A program made the position numbers and the translations under genes. Source: an uncultured Marinobacter sp. (GTDB taxonomy: Bacteria > Pseudomonadota > Gammaproteobacteria > Pseudomonadales > Oleiphilaceae). From it: DNA of 64,000 nt. Positions 17,747-27,764 of the stretch are shown piece after piece. Under the pieces are notes generated by a model, which was not told the DNA's origin, ran no database searches, and saw only the letters and a list, made by a program, of their open reading frames with translations. Within the stretch, counting starts at the first letter, position 1. Each line of letters begins with the position of its first letter. The DNA is taken from contig NZ_CANLBK010000001.1 of assembly GCF_947488835.1 (NCBI RefSeq), positions 124,001 through 188,000 on the forward strand, read 5' to 3'.

Positions 17747-20232
17747 TGGCTGCTGCAAAAAAACTGATGTCTGTACGTCGCGATTGGCGCGAGCGCGATG
17801 TGAGGGTGGTGCTGGCGGCACTGATTATTGCCGTTGCGACTGTTGCGACGATTGCTCTGTTTGCCAGCCAGCTACAACGCACTCTGGTGTCTTCAGCCAG
17901 TTCATTCTTGGCAGCAGACCGGCAACTGGAAGCCGAGAATGGCCGCCCCGTGCCTGAGCCCTGGATTACTGAAGCCATGGATCGCGGGTTGGAAACCGGT
18001 CGCATGGTGGAGTTCTCTACCATGGTGTTTGGCCGGGATGCCTTTCAGCTAGTGTCGGTAAAGGCGGTCAGCAACGAGTACCCATTGCGCGGCGAGCTCG
18101 AGATACAGGGGCCGTCAGAAGGTTTGCGGGTTCAAGTTCAAAATGGGCCAGCGCCGGGTGAAGTCTGGATCAACCCCAGGCTGTTACGGCTGCTGGATAT
18201 TCAGATTGGCGATGCCCTGGAAGTAGGTAACCGAAAACTGACCGTGTCGAGCCTGGTGCTACGTGAACCGGACGGTGGGTTCAGCCTTTCTGCACTCGCA
18301 CCCAGGGTAATGATGCACGTGGATGATGTGGCGTCTACAGGCGTTCTGCAGGAAGGCAGCCGGGTCGAATACGTTTACCTCTTTGCCGGCGAGGAAGCGT
18401 CTCTTGAACGCTATTATCAATGGCTGCAGCCACAGTTGGAGCCGAGCCATGAATGGGAAGGTGTGCGCGATGGTGAAACTTTTTCACGATCTCTGGATCG
18501 TGCTGAGAGCTTCCTGCTGTTAGGCGGCAGCCTTGCAGTTTTACTGGCGGCTGTCGCTGTGGCAGTGGCAAGCCGGCAGTACGCGCTTTCCCAACGCGAC
18601 ACCGTGGCTCTGCTCAAAACCCTGGGTCTTGGCAGTTCCGGAATCGGCAGGCTATACCTTAAGCGGCTCGCGCTCTGGGGCGTGACCGGTATGGTCGGCG
18701 GCCTTCTGGTAGCTTTGCCGCTGTTCTGGGTGCTCACCCGATTGCTCAGCGAAGCCTTGGAAAGACCGGTGCCGTTTCAGTTGGATTCAGCCGCACTCAC
18801 GCCCGCGCTGTTAACAGCGGTCGTTTCCCTTTTTGCTTTTGCTTATCCGCCCATCAGGCGCCTTAGAAACGTGCCAGCTATGCGTGTGTTACGCAGCCAA
18901 CCGGGCGAAACCGGGCGCGAAGCCCTCCCTGATATGTTGATTGCGATTGTGGCTGTGTTTGGCCTGGTGTGGCTGTACGCGGGCGAGGTGTCGCTGGTAA
19001 TTTCCCTGCTGGGAGGCCTTGCTTTGTTGCTGGGTGCTCTGGGCGTGCTGGGTTGGCTGCTTGTGGCAACTCTGCGAAAGGTTCGCGGTGGCGGGCATGC
19101 CTGGCGCCTTGCGTTGGTTGGATTGTACCGCCATCGCCGTGCCAGCCTGTCGCAAATTGCCGTGTTTGCCATGACGCTCATGCTGGCGACAACGCTGATT
19201 CTGGTGCGCACCTCCTTGCTGGACGATTGGCAAGGACAGCTGCCAGACGATGCACCGAATCACTTCCTGATCAACATTGCTCCGGATGCAGTGGATGAGG
19301 TTGCCGGCTATTGGGAGGAGCGTGGTCAGACATTGGATCAGCTATATCCAATGGTGCGTGGCCGGTTTACAGAACTGAACGGGCAGCCTGTAAAAGAGGT
19401 GGTGAGTAAAGACCAGCGAGTAGGGGCCCTTAACAGAGAACTGAATCTCACATGGATGCCCTCGCTTCCGGCTGACAACGTTATTGTCGAAGGCAGCTGG
19501 TTTAAGGAGGGCCAAACCGATGGTGTCTCCGTAGAGGCCGATCTGGCGGCTGCGCTGGGCCTGGAGTTGGGCGATGAGCTGACGTTCACCATCGGTTCCG
19601 ACAAGGTCAACGCAACGGTCACCAGCATTCGCACAGTTCAGTGGGACAGCATGAAACCCAACTTCTACATGGCGTTTCCTCCGGGGGGTGCTCTAACCAA
19701 TATGCCCGCCACCTGGATAACCAGCTTCCACTTGCCCAGAGATCGTAAAAGTGAACTGAATGAGTTTTCCCGGCGTTTCCCGACAGTGTCGTTGCTGGAA
19801 ATTGACAACATCATTGAGCGCATACAGGAAATTGTTCGGCAGGTTACCCAGGCCATAGAGGCAATCCTGGTGTTGATACTGGCAGCAGCCCTGGTGGTGA
19901 TGGCCGCAGTAGTCAGCGCCACGCTTCAGGATCGCCAGCGGGAAGGCGCACTGTTGCGCACACTGGGCGGTCGCCAGAGCTTGCTGGTACGAAGCACCAT
20001 GCTGGAGTTTGCCTTGCTAGGAGGCTTTGCCGGGATTCTTGGGGTGGCAGCGGCAGAGGCTGCCGTATGGGCCTTGCAGTTCCGGATGTTTGAGGGGGCC
20101 TTCAGTTGGCACTGGCAAGTTGTTCTGCCTATACCGATAATCAGTGCGGTAGTGCTTTCATTGTTCGGGCGCTGGCAACTCCGGCCAGTATTGAGTGTTT
20201 CGCCTATGCTACTGTTAAGGCGCCTCGAATAA
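17746..20232 (+). CDS. ybbP: ABC transporter permease, YbbP-like (FtsX/MacB domains)
   Basis: This 828-residue inner-membrane permease has an N-terminal membrane helix (about 25-45) and a periplasmic domain. A first FtsX domain (about 255-370) is followed by a central membrane pair (about 390-450) and a helix near 475. A second periplasmic region and a C-terminal FtsX domain (about 700-828) complete it. The layout matches E. coli YbbP (804 residues). Members are thought to work on lipids or lipoproteins rather than small solutes, and the neighbouring esterase agrees with that; the substrate is not known. Confidence 0.9.
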   Translation: MAAAKKLMSVRRDWRERDVRVVLAALIIAVATVATIALFASQLQRTLVSSASSFLAADRQLEAENGRPVPEPWITEAMDRGLETGRMVEFSTMVFGRDAFQLVSVKAVSNEYPLRGELEIQGPSEGLRVQVQNGPAPGEVWINPRLLRLLDIQIGDALEVGNRKLTVSSLVLREPDGGFSLSALAPRVMMHVDDVASTGVLQEGSRVEYVYLFAGEEASLERYYQWLQPQLEPSHEWEGVRDGETFSRSLDRAESFLLLGGSLAVLLAAVAVAVASRQYALSQRDTVALLKTLGLGSSGIGRLYLKRLALWGVTGMVGGLLVALPLFWVLTRLLSEALERPVPFQLDSAALTPALLTAVVSLFAFAYPPIRRLRNVPAMRVLRSQPGETGREALPDMLIAIVAVFGLVWLYAGEVSLVISLLGGLALLLGALGVLGWLLVATLRKVRGGGHAWRLALVGLYRHRRASLSQIAVFAMTLMLATTLILVRTSLLDDWQGQLPDDAPNHFLINIAPDAVDEVAGYWEERGQTLDQLYPMVRGRFTELNGQPVKEVVSKDQRVGALNRELNLTWMPSLPADNVIVEGSWFKEGQTDGVSVEADLAAALGLELGDELTFTIGSDKVNATVTSIRTVQWDSMKPNFYMAFPPGGALTNMPATWITSFHLPRDRKSELNEFSRRFPTVSLLEIDNIIERIQEIVRQVTQAIEAILVLILAAALVVMAAVVSATLQDRQREGALLRTLGGRQSLLVRSTMLEFALLGGFAGILGVAAAEAAVWALQFRMFEGAFSWHWQVVLPIPIISAVVLSLFGRWQLRPVLSVSPMLLLRRLE

Positions 20233-20280
20233 AGTGATGCCTCCGGCAAATGAATCGTCCGTTTCTGTTCCAGGATATTC

Positions 20281-21060
20281 TTAGCGGTAATTCGCGAGAA
20301 TAGCGGCCAGTTCGCCGCTCTTGCGGATGCGTGCCAGTTCTGCGTTGAACTTCTCGGCAAATTGCCGGGATTCCTTGCGCAGCATAATCCGGAAGCCGTA
20401 AGAGCTTATGCTCCCTGAAGACACGATCTGATCCTGCAAGCCTTCATTTTTCAGCATCCACTTGCCCACAAGCAAATCCATCACCGCGACATCGAAACGG
20501 TCGCCGTGAAGTAAAAATTTAAACATATCTATTTCTTTGGGCACGTCGAAACGCTTGATAGCACCCGACTCGAAGTGTGGTTCCAGTACCGGGTATATGT
20601 AACCTAAATGGGTAACGACCGTTTTTGAAAATAGGTCTTCGGGGGAGTGGTAAGTCTCACCGGTACTTTTGGGTGCAAAGAACACTTCCTGCACATCTAC
20701 TACTGGTTCGGTAAACAGAAAGTCTTCGGGGTTTTGTGTCCATTCAATAGCCCGGGAAGTGCCATCGATATAGCTATCCAGCAACATCTGATCCACGCGT
20801 TTGCGGGGAATCTTTTTGGCGACGAGTTCATAACCCAGGCGCTCGGTAATCAGCGAAACTACGTCCCACATGATGCCGGAGGGCGCGTCCTGATCAACGA
20901 TCATATAAGGCGGGTAGCCGTTAGGGGAAATGTTGAAGCGAAACACCTTTGCATCGCTGGCAAACGCAGTGTTTATGGCCAAGGCAAACATCAGCAATAT
21001 GGGCAGGCGGACAAAGCGTCTCGTAAAAGCTGTAAACCAGCCAGATTTCAGGTGCTTCAT
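20281..21060 (-). CDS. Periplasmic solute-binding protein, SBP_bac_3 family
   Basis: The 259-residue product starts with a signal peptide (about 1-35, ending NTAFAS) and continues as a type II periplasmic binding fold (NISPNGYPPYMIVDQD... SGIMWDVVSLITERLGYE), as in amino-acid binding proteins. No permease or ATPase is beside it, so it may be an orphan receptor or serve a remote transporter. ATG 21060 is used; a TTG directly before it would add one residue. A terminator-like hairpin lies in the gap to the alcohol dehydrogenase gene. Confidence 0.8.
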   Translation of the reverse strand: MKHLKSGWFTAFTRRFVRLPILLMFALAINTAFASDAKVFRFNISPNGYPPYMIVDQDAPSGIMWDVVSLITERLGYELVAKKIPRKRVDQMLLDSYIDGTSRAIEWTQNPEDFLFTEPVVDVQEVFFAPKSTGETYHSPEDLFSKTVVTHLGYIYPVLEPHFESGAIKRFDVPKEIDMFKFLLHGDRFDVAVMDLLVGKWMLKNEGLQDQIVSSGSISSYGFRIMLRKESRQFAEKFNAELARIRKSGELAAILANYR

Positions 21061-21192
21061 CAAAAGGGACTCTCTGCGGGTGGTACGGTCCGTGGAAGAA
21101 CTGACCCGGCTAAATCCCTGCCAGAAGGTGGGTAATTGTTACTTGTCTGTCACGTTATTTCAACAGTGTTGAGTAATGTTGTGTTAAACAGG

Positions 21193-21218
21193 AACGGAGC
21201 CGGTGTTCGGGCTCCGTT
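21193..21218 (-). terminator. Hairpin after the iron-containing dehydrogenase gene
   Basis: AACGGAGCC and GGCTCCGTT pair across an 8-base loop, 18 bases past the stop of the dehydrogenase gene on the minus strand. The tail after it is only moderately T-rich. Confidence 0.55.
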
Positions 21219-21235
21219 TCAGCGTCGTTGTTGTA

Positions 21236-22423
21236 TCAGGCCCAGGCGCGCTGCAGTACTGCTCGTGCGTCCTTCAGGTTCACCTCTTTCGGATTGAACA
21301 TGATGGAACCGTCGTCAAGCGCCATCTCTGCAATTTGATCCAGCTGATCTTCGGTAACCTTGCCTGTTTCTTTCAGTGTGCGCGGCAGCTTACAGCGTTT
21401 GTAAAGCGCATCTCTCAGTTTGCGCAAGGCTGAGATGCTGGCTTCTGCGCGGCGGCTGGAAGGAGTAGCGGCGTACACCTCCGGGCCTTCCAGGTACAAA
21501 AGCAGTTCGCTAAGTGGTTCGCGGATAGTTTCAAGATTGTACTCAAGTACATAAGGCAGGTAGAGACTCATGCACAGACCGTGGGGCAGGTGGCAGATAG
21601 CACCAGTGGCGTGGCCAAGAGAGTGCACCAGACCAACCATGGAGTTAGAAAACGCGATGCCCGCCATGGTGGACGCCTGCGCCAGCTCAAGCCTACCATC
21701 GCTGTCTTTCGGGTTGTCCATTACCTGTAGCAGAGAACGGCTGACCTTTTTTATAGCCGCGGCAGCATAAGCATCGCTCAGGGGGTTTTTCGCCATACAC
21801 GTGAAGGACTCAATTGCGTGGGTCATGGCGTCCATGGCCGTTGCTGCCGTGATGTGAGGTGGCAACGTCAGGGTCATTCGCGGGTCGATCACAGCCGCGT
21901 TTGGCAGCAGATATGAAGAGGTGAAAGGCAGTTTTACACCTTTTTTCTCATCGGTTATGACAGCAATAGAGGTTACTTCGGAGCCGGTTCCCGCCGTGGT
22001 AGGTACCACCAGAAATGGTTTGAGGGGACGTTTCAGCACCCCAGCACCCGTGTACTTGGCAATGTCATCTCCGCCTTCTGAAACCAGAATATTGACCGCT
22101 TTGCCTGTGTCGATGGCCGAGCCACCGCCAATAGCAATGATGGAATCGCATTTTTCCTTACGGTAGACGGCTGCAATGTCACGAACAACGGTGGTGGAAG
22201 AGTCCGGTGGAACATCGTCGTAAATGGAAATAATTTCGAGCCCACTTTCTTCACAAGCGGCAATCACAGGGTCCAGCAGCCCGGCGGCACGAACGCCCTT
22301 ATCTGTGACAATCATCGGGCGCTTAGCGGCGAGGCCGCTCAATTCATAAGGTATGTGCTCAAGGGCAGCTTTGCCGGCAATGACTTTTACCGGGCAGAAG
22401 AACTCGTAATAAGAGTTGGACAT
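21236..22423 (-). CDS. Iron-containing alcohol dehydrogenase (group III)
   Basis: This NAD(P)-dependent dehydrogenase of the Fe-ADH family is cytoplasmic. The 395 residues carry GGGSAIDTGKAV (nucleotide binding), PTTAGTGSE, and the metal-ligand region AMTHAIESF...LVHSLGHATGA...LPHG with the conserved histidines. Substrate alcohol is not predictable; in a marine hydrocarbon-user a medium- or long-chain alcohol is plausible but inferred. The ATG directly follows the stop of the upstream lipid-binding-like gene with no gap, so the two form an operon. Confidence 0.92.
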   Translation of the reverse strand: MSNSYYEFFCPVKVIAGKAALEHIPYELSGLAAKRPMIVTDKGVRAAGLLDPVIAACEESGLEIISIYDDVPPDSSTTVVRDIAAVYRKEKCDSIIAIGGGSAIDTGKAVNILVSEGGDDIAKYTGAGVLKRPLKPFLVVPTTAGTGSEVTSIAVITDEKKGVKLPFTSSYLLPNAAVIDPRMTLTLPPHITAATAMDAMTHAIESFTCMAKNPLSDAYAAAAIKKVSRSLLQVMDNPKDSDGRLELAQASTMAGIAFSNSMVGLVHSLGHATGAICHLPHGLCMSLYLPYVLEYNLETIREPLSELLLYLEGPEVYAATPSSRRAEASISALRKLRDALYKRCKLPRTLKETGKVTEDQLDQIAEMALDDGSIMFNPKEVNLKDARAVLQRAWA

Positions 22424-22969
22424 TTAGGCTCTCACTGTCTGGACAAAATGGGTCGCAACTTTCAAGTAAATCTGTGCAGCACTGATCAGCTTTTCCGGGA
22501 GGTGCAGGTTTGCCGGATATTCCTTTACGGCTCGCTCGGCAATGATCTTGGGCAGAATGAATGCCTCCAACCGGTTCAGCACCCGTGTCATACGCACAGC
22601 GTAACTGACATCGCCATCCACCAGCATGCGGTCATTGGCAAATGCGACTGAGGTTTTTTCCTGGAACGACAACACCAAAAAAGCGTGGGTAAGGTGCTTG
22701 AACTTGATGGACACATCTACCGGGCGAGGAGCTGAGTTCCCATGGTAATGGAAACGGCCGTCGCCGATGTGTTCCACGATCAGCTTGGAGCCGTCTGGCA
22801 TCACCATCATTTCAAACAGGAACCTTTCAGGCAGAGTTCGCGCCTCCCCCTGAACCTCGCTATCAACCTCACTGACTGCCTGTAGGGCCCGCCCCATAAC
22901 CTGGAACATAAGCTCTACATACAGGCGTTTCGCCTGGGAAGCCATCGGCTGGATACGTTTCGCTAACAT
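22424..22969 (-). CDS. SCP2-like putative lipid-binding protein
   Basis: The 181-residue soluble protein has a C-terminal half (VDVSIKFKHLTHAFLVLSFQ, then DGDVSYAVRMTRVLN) that resembles an SCP2 sterol-carrier fold; I hold this at moderate confidence. ATG 22969 lies about 8 bases after CAGGTG; a GTG at 22978 touches that site and is less likely. Its stop abuts the start of the Fe-ADH gene, which suggests that it presents a hydrophobic alcohol or aldehyde to the enzyme. This role is inferred. Confidence 0.65.
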   Translation of the reverse strand: MLAKRIQPMASQAKRLYVELMFQVMGRALQAVSEVDSEVQGEARTLPERFLFEMMVMPDGSKLIVEHIGDGRFHYHGNSAPRPVDVSIKFKHLTHAFLVLSFQEKTSVAFANDRMLVDGDVSYAVRMTRVLNRLEAFILPKIIAERAVKEYPANLHLPEKLISAAQIYLKVATHFVQTVRA

Positions 22970-23086
22970 GTCCGTCACCTGAATATGGTTATTGATGGCT
23001 GATTTTTAGAGTTATTGCTCTAAAAGTCAATGATCATGATGACAGTAAAGTTGCGCACTCTTGGCAAACCTGGATTCGGAAACGAA

Positions 23087-23119
23087 AAAAGGCCGTCATC
23101 CCCAGGATGGCGGCCTTTT
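23087..23119 (-). terminator. Rho-independent terminator after the M48 protease gene
   Basis: AAAAGGCCGTCATCC pairs with GGATGGCGGCCTTTT (one G-T pair) across a 3-base loop. On the minus strand it follows the M48 stop by 21 bases and ends in a T-run. Confidence 0.85.
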
Positions 23120-23140
23120 AACGTATGATTTTTGGACGTG

Positions 23141-24418
23141 TTACTGGGTTAGCGCGGCAAGCTTACGCTTGGCTTCCTCCGCAATGTCGCCGCCGGACTC
23201 TGCCGCTGTGCTGTAATAAGCGATGGCCTCCTTGCGGTTGTTATCCTTTACGGCAATATCGCCCAGCCGCAGAAAGGCAATGGACGTGGGTACCACCTCG
23301 TTAGCCCGGGTCAGATTCTCCCGCGCTTTGCTCAGATTATTAAGCTGCAGCGCAGTCAGGCCGCTGTGGAGGCGATATGTGAACATCTCGGGGTACATAG
23401 ACACCGCCTTGTCGAAATCAGCCTGGGCTTTCTCGGGCAGCTTCTGCTCCTGATAGATGCGGCCACGTAATGAATAGAACATGGCTTCGCGGGGTAGCAG
23501 ATTAATGGCCTCGTTGACCTTTTTTAGCGCCCCGGACATATCATCACTGGACGCAAGTTTCATGGCTTCATCGTGGGCATCGTAGGCGGGCTGAGCCTTG
23601 CGCAGGAACGCGGTTTTCTTCTTGTAAACGTCTTCCCCGCGATAACCACCGCCGCCTATCTTGGCAACCAGTTTACTGTTCTCCTGTACGCGCTTGGCGG
23701 AAGGCGGGTGGGTTGCAAAAAGACCATCCACAAATCCTGCCTGCTGCCCCTTGGACAACTGAAGAAAAATCTCTTGCAGTTCAACGGCAGCCTGTGGGTC
23801 GTAGCCGGCTTTTTTCATATAAACGATGCCGTAGTAATCCGATTCCAGCTCGTCTCCCTGGCCGTATTGCGCCAGAGCAAGCTGCGCGCCGACGGCCGCG
23901 CCACCCATAAGCAAACCAGCCCACTCGTTATCAGACAGCGCAAACCCCAAACCGGCTACGCCGGCGCTGATCAGCATTCCCTTTTGCATACGCTGAACAC
24001 TGTGGCGCGCGGCCGCATGCACAATCTCATGGCCCAGCACCGATGCAAGCTGGGCTTCATCACTAAGCTGCGTCAGCAGGCCACGATTAATAGCAATCTT
24101 TCCGCCCGGCAACGCCCAGGCGTTAGGCACACTGCTGTTGAGAACCACGAATTCGTAGGGCAGGTCGGGGCGGTCGCTCACCTGCGCCATCTTTTGGCCA
24201 ACCTCCCGGACGTACAGCGTAAGCTCGGGGTCAATGTAGAATTGCCCGCCTTGAGTCTGCTGGGTGGGCGTATACTGTTCAGCACCCATGGCGAATTCCT
24301 GGCTCTCACCAATCAGCGAAAGCTGGTTCTCGCCAGTAACCGGGTTTACCGAGCACCCGGTAAGCACCAGCATAAATGCCAAAACTGGCGCACAGCGTTG
24401 CAAGACCGTGTTTTTCAC
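23141..24418 (-). CDS. M48 metalloprotease lipoprotein with TPR repeats (BepA-like)
   Basis: This zinc protease probably watches over outer-membrane assembly, like BepA (YfgC). It starts with a lipoprotein signal (lipobox LTGC at about 19-22). The protease domain has the zinc motif HEIVHAAARH and the third ligand in DELESDYYG. TPR-like repeats follow from about residue 280. The length, 425, is somewhat less than E. coli BepA (487). GTG 24418 has GGAG 6 bases before it. An acyltransferase or other partner is not adjacent. Confidence 0.9.
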   Translation of the reverse strand: MKNTVLQRCAPVLAFMLVLTGCSVNPVTGENQLSLIGESQEFAMGAEQYTPTQQTQGGQFYIDPELTLYVREVGQKMAQVSDRPDLPYEFVVLNSSVPNAWALPGGKIAINRGLLTQLSDEAQLASVLGHEIVHAAARHSVQRMQKGMLISAGVAGLGFALSDNEWAGLLMGGAAVGAQLALAQYGQGDELESDYYGIVYMKKAGYDPQAAVELQEIFLQLSKGQQAGFVDGLFATHPPSAKRVQENSKLVAKIGGGGYRGEDVYKKKTAFLRKAQPAYDAHDEAMKLASSDDMSGALKKVNEAINLLPREAMFYSLRGRIYQEQKLPEKAQADFDKAVSMYPEMFTYRLHSGLTALQLNNLSKARENLTRANEVVPTSIAFLRLGDIAVKDNNRKEAIAYYSTAAESGGDIAEEAKRKLAALTQ

Positions 24419-24525
24419 ACTCGACTCCTGTAATTGAAATACTAAAGCGTATAATTACACGGCTGCTGCCGGCTTGAAACACTGCCAGTGGTAAAACCCA
24501 TACACGACGCACAGGTTTGTTCTGA

Positions 24526-24996
24526 ATGAACGATCGAATCCGAGCCGACCGGGTAACCCGGTTTATCCAAACGCTCAATCAGGCTGTGGAGCTTGGTCTC
24601 ACGGTAACCGAGACAACGGATCGCAGCCTCACACTTTGCTTGCCATACAGTAACCGAATCATCGGCAATCCAGTTACTGGCGTGATTCATGGCGGAGCCA
24701 TCACAACGCTCATGGACACCACATCCGGATCGCTCATGCTTTGTGCCCTGGACGTATTCGAACTTTGCCCCACGCTGGATCTTCGGGTTGATTACATGCG
24801 CCCGGCCGAGCCTCACAAGCCCGTATACGCAAGGGCAGAGATCCACAGATTAACCCGCAACATCATATTCACCCGGTGCGAAGCCTATCAGGACCACGGC
24901 GAAACCGTAGCTAACGCCGTAGGAACCTTCATGCGCATCGGCCCCCAAGCCTTGCCGCAAGCCTACCGCGAAAAAATCACCGGAGGCCCGGTATGA
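24526..24996 (+). CDS. PaaI-type hotdog thioesterase (1)
   Basis: This 156-residue hotdog-fold protein has the 4HBT/PaaI core, with NPVTGVIHGGAITTLMDT near residues 45-65 where the catalytic acid and helix sit. Members hydrolyse acyl-CoA, often aromatic or medium-chain. The following gene overlaps by 4 bases (ATGA) and encodes a second hotdog protein of the same subtype, so the two may form a heteromer. It is divergent from the M48 gene. Confidence 0.85.
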   Translation: MNDRIRADRVTRFIQTLNQAVELGLTVTETTDRSLTLCLPYSNRIIGNPVTGVIHGGAITTLMDTTSGSLMLCALDVFELCPTLDLRVDYMRPAEPHKPVYARAEIHRLTRNIIFTRCEAYQDHGETVANAVGTFMRIGPQALPQAYREKITGGPV

Positions 24997-25427
24997 CCGA
25001 TCTGGAAACCTTAAAATACACCCGAGAAACAGGCGACTTCTCGCGGCTGATCGCGAGCATTCCCTATGCAAACTTCATTGGCCTGGAATGCGATCAATTT
25101 GGCGACGACCTCATCTTTCGCCTGCCAGCCAAAGACCAAAACCTGGGCAACCCCGTACTGCCCGCTATTCACGGCGGCGTAATAGGCGGTTTCATGGAGC
25201 TATCCGCTGCGATATACCTGATGCTCGCCCAGGAAACCGTTCGCATGCCCCGCATCGTAAACTTCTCCCTGGACTACCTCCGCGCCGGCCTCGACCGGGA
25301 AACCTACGCCGAATGCCAGCTCACCCGACAGGGCAACCGGGTAGCCAACGTAATGATAACCGCCTGGCAAAAGTCCCGCTCCAAGCCGATTTCCACCGCA
25401 CGGGCGCATTTCCTGCTGGAAGACTGA
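24993..25427 (+). CDS. PaaI-type hotdog thioesterase (2)
   Basis: The 144-residue protein has the same core as its neighbour (NPVLPAIHGGVIGGFMELSA), though the sequences have diverged. The start overlaps the stop of the first by 4 bases, so translation is coupled. Its substrate is not known. A large inverted repeat lies downstream and may end this operon. Confidence 0.84.
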   Translation: MTDLETLKYTRETGDFSRLIASIPYANFIGLECDQFGDDLIFRLPAKDQNLGNPVLPAIHGGVIGGFMELSAAIYLMLAQETVRMPRIVNFSLDYLRAGLDRETYAECQLTRQGNRVANVMITAWQKSRSKPISTARAHFLLED

Positions 25428-25507
25428 TTCAGTTGGCATGTCGGGGCTTGAAATACCCCTGCATGCCCCCACTTTTGCTGCAAGACACATCTGAACGTTA
25501 GACGATG

Positions 25508-25610
25508 CGGGAGCTGAGGGGCTTTTCAAAACCGTGCGGAGCCATGGATGGCGGAGCCGAGCGTACACGGACGTATTCACAGCGTGTTTTGAAAAGCCCC
25601 TCAGCTCCCG
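25508..25610. repeat. Perfect 25-bp inverted repeat with 53-base core
   Basis: The arms (25508-25532 and 25586-25610) are exact reverse complements, containing GGGGCTTTTCAAAAC on the left. The core holds GCCATGGATGGC, itself palindromic, followed by GCGTACACGGACGTATTC. It lies between the thioesterase pair and htpG. It could be a REP/MITE-like intergenic repeat or a terminator; there is no gene inside. No second copy occurs in the window. Confidence 0.75.
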
Positions 25611-25647
25611 CGTCCTCCCCCAATGTCTGCAGCAGGAGAGACAATAA

Positions 25648-27540
25648 ATGACAGTTGAATCGCAAAAAGAGACGTTAGGATTCCAGACCGAAGTAAAACA
25701 ACTACTTCACCTGATGATCCATTCACTGTATTCAAACAAGGAAATTTTCCTCCGCGAACTGATTTCCAACGCCTCCGATGCCGCCGATAAAATGCGCTTC
25801 GCCGCCGTGAAAGACGACGGCCTGTACGAAGGCGATTCCGACCTCCGAATCCGCCTGGATTACGACAAAGAAGCCAACACCATTACCCTGACTGACAACG
25901 GCATCGGCATGAGTCGTGAAGACGTTGTTCAGAACCTCGGCACCATCGCCCGATCCGGCACTGCAGAATTCCTTAAGCAGCTTTCCGGCGATGAAAAGAA
26001 AGACAGTAAACTGATTGGCCAGTTTGGTGTGGGCTTCTATTCCGCATTCATCGTTGCCGACAAAGTAGACGTATTCACCCGCCGTGCAGGTGCGCCAGCA
26101 GAAGAAGGCGTACATTGGCAGTCGGCTGGAGACGGCGAGTTTACAATCGAGCAGGTCGCTCGCGAAAAGCGCGGCACTGAAATTGTTATTCACCTGAAGC
26201 CGGATGCCACCGAGTTTGCCGATGGATTCCGCCTGCGCAACCTAGTGAAGAAGTACTCCGACCACATCTCCTTCCCGGTGGTCATGAAGTCCGAACCGAC
26301 CGAAGAAGGCGAAGAGCCGAAAGACGAAACTATTAACGACGCAACTGCGCTTTGGACCTTGCCTCGCACTGAAATCAAAGACGAGGAATACAAAGAGTTC
26401 TACAAGCACATTGCCCACGACTTTGAAGACCCGCTCACCTGGTCCCACAACAAAGTGGAAGGCAAGCTCGACTACACCAGCCTGCTGTACATTCCAGCCC
26501 GTGCACCGTTTGACATGTACAACCGTGATGCGCCCCGTGGCCTGAAGCTCTATGTACAGCGCGTGTTCATCATGGACGACGCAGAGCAGTTTCTGCCGTT
26601 GTACCTGCGCTTTGCTAAAGGAGTGGTGGATTCCAATGATCTGTCACTGAACGTATCCCGTGAAATTCTGCAGAACGATGCCACGGTAGACAGCATCCGC
26701 ACAGCGCTTACCAAGCGTGTGCTGGACATGCTTGGTAAGTTGTCCAAGAAAGATGCCGGTGAATACCAGAAGTTCTGGGATGAGTTCGGCACGGTTCTCA
26801 AGGAAGGCCCGGCGGAAGATTTCAGCAACCGCGAGAAAATTGCCGGCCTGCTGCGCTTTGCCTCTACCCACACAGGTGAGAGTGCCCAGAACGTATCTCT
26901 GGACCAGTACATTGAGCGGATGAAAGAAGGTCAGAGCAAGATCTACTACATCACTGCTGATAACTTCATGGCCGCCAAGAGCAGCCCGCACCTGGAAGTC
27001 TTCCGCAAGAAAGGCATTGAAGTGCTGATCCTCTCCGACCGTATCGACGAGTGGATGATGGGGTACCTCAACGAATACAGCGAAAAGCAGTTCCAGGACG
27101 TAGCCCGTGGCGATCTTGATCTTGGCGATGTGGAAACCGAAGAAGACAAGAAGCTCAAGGAAGAAGCTGCTGAAGAGCACAAGGCGCTTCTGGAGCGTAT
27201 CAAAACAGCACTCACCGACCGGGTTCAGGAAGTGCGGGTAACCAACCGCCTGACAGACTCACCGGCGTGCCTGGTAACCGGCGACTTCGATATGGGCGCC
27301 CAGATGAAGAAGATTATGGAGGCGGCTGGCCAGAAGGTTCCCGACAGCAAACCGATCTTTGAAATCAACGTAGATCACCCGCTGGTTCAGCGCCTTGAAA
27401 GCGAGAAGGGCGATGAACGCTTCAACGAACTTTCTGCCGTTCTGCTGGATCAGGCCACACTGGCCAGTGGCGAGCAGCTACAGGATCCCGGTGCCTACGT
27501 AACCCGCTTGAACCGTCTGTTGCTGGAACTGGCTAACTAA
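25648..27540 (+). CDS. htpG: Molecular chaperone HtpG (Hsp90)
   Basis: This ATP-dependent Hsp90 chaperone acts in the cytoplasm on partly folded proteins. The 630 residues include the GHKL ATP-binding signatures [18 protein letters not shown] and GQFGVGFYS, the middle domain with NVSREILQ, and the C-terminal dimer domain. Length is near E. coli HtpG (624). A GCAGGAGAG site precedes the ATG. I see no obvious sigma-32 promoter between the inverted repeat and the start. Confidence 0.97.
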   Translation: MTVESQKETLGFQTEVKQLLHLMIHSLYSNKEIFLRELISNASDAADKMRFAAVKDDGLYEGDSDLRIRLDYDKEANTITLTDNGIGMSREDVVQNLGTIARSGTAEFLKQLSGDEKKDSKLIGQFGVGFYSAFIVADKVDVFTRRAGAPAEEGVHWQSAGDGEFTIEQVAREKRGTEIVIHLKPDATEFADGFRLRNLVKKYSDHISFPVVMKSEPTEEGEEPKDETINDATALWTLPRTEIKDEEYKEFYKHIAHDFEDPLTWSHNKVEGKLDYTSLLYIPARAPFDMYNRDAPRGLKLYVQRVFIMDDAEQFLPLYLRFAKGVVDSNDLSLNVSREILQNDATVDSIRTALTKRVLDMLGKLSKKDAGEYQKFWDEFGTVLKEGPAEDFSNREKIAGLLRFASTHTGESAQNVSLDQYIERMKEGQSKIYYITADNFMAAKSSPHLEVFRKKGIEVLILSDRIDEWMMGYLNEYSEKQFQDVARGDLDLGDVETEEDKKLKEEAAEEHKALLERIKTALTDRVQEVRVTNRLTDSPACLVTGDFDMGAQMKKIMEAAGQKVPDSKPIFEINVDHPLVQRLESEKGDERFNELSAVLLDQATLASGEQLQDPGAYVTRLNRLLLELAN

Positions 27541-27545
27541 AGCCC

Positions 27546-27764
27546 ATGCACCAGATTATCGTGGACATTAGCATCAGCCCTGATGAGTGGATAAAATTCT
27601 ACCAGGGCGTTGCTACCGATGTTCACGCTACGGCCCGGGACGGACGCTCAGTCCGCTTCCCGGCCCGTATTCTCTCCCGCTTTTATCTTCGCGACGGCGT
27701 TCGCGGCTCCTTCCGAATTGTGTTTAATGAACAAGGTAAGTTTGAGTTCATTGAGCGAGTTTAA
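27546..27764 (+). CDS. DUF2835 small protein
   Basis: The 72-residue protein (SPDEWIKFYQGVATDVHATA, then RDGRSVRFPARILSRF) matches my memory of the DUF2835 family found in Pseudomonas and relatives, whose function is unknown. It starts 5 bases after the htpG stop and probably shares its transcript. Confidence 0.8.
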   Translation: MHQIIVDISISPDEWIKFYQGVATDVHATARDGRSVRFPARILSRFYLRDGVRGSFRIVFNEQGKFEFIERV

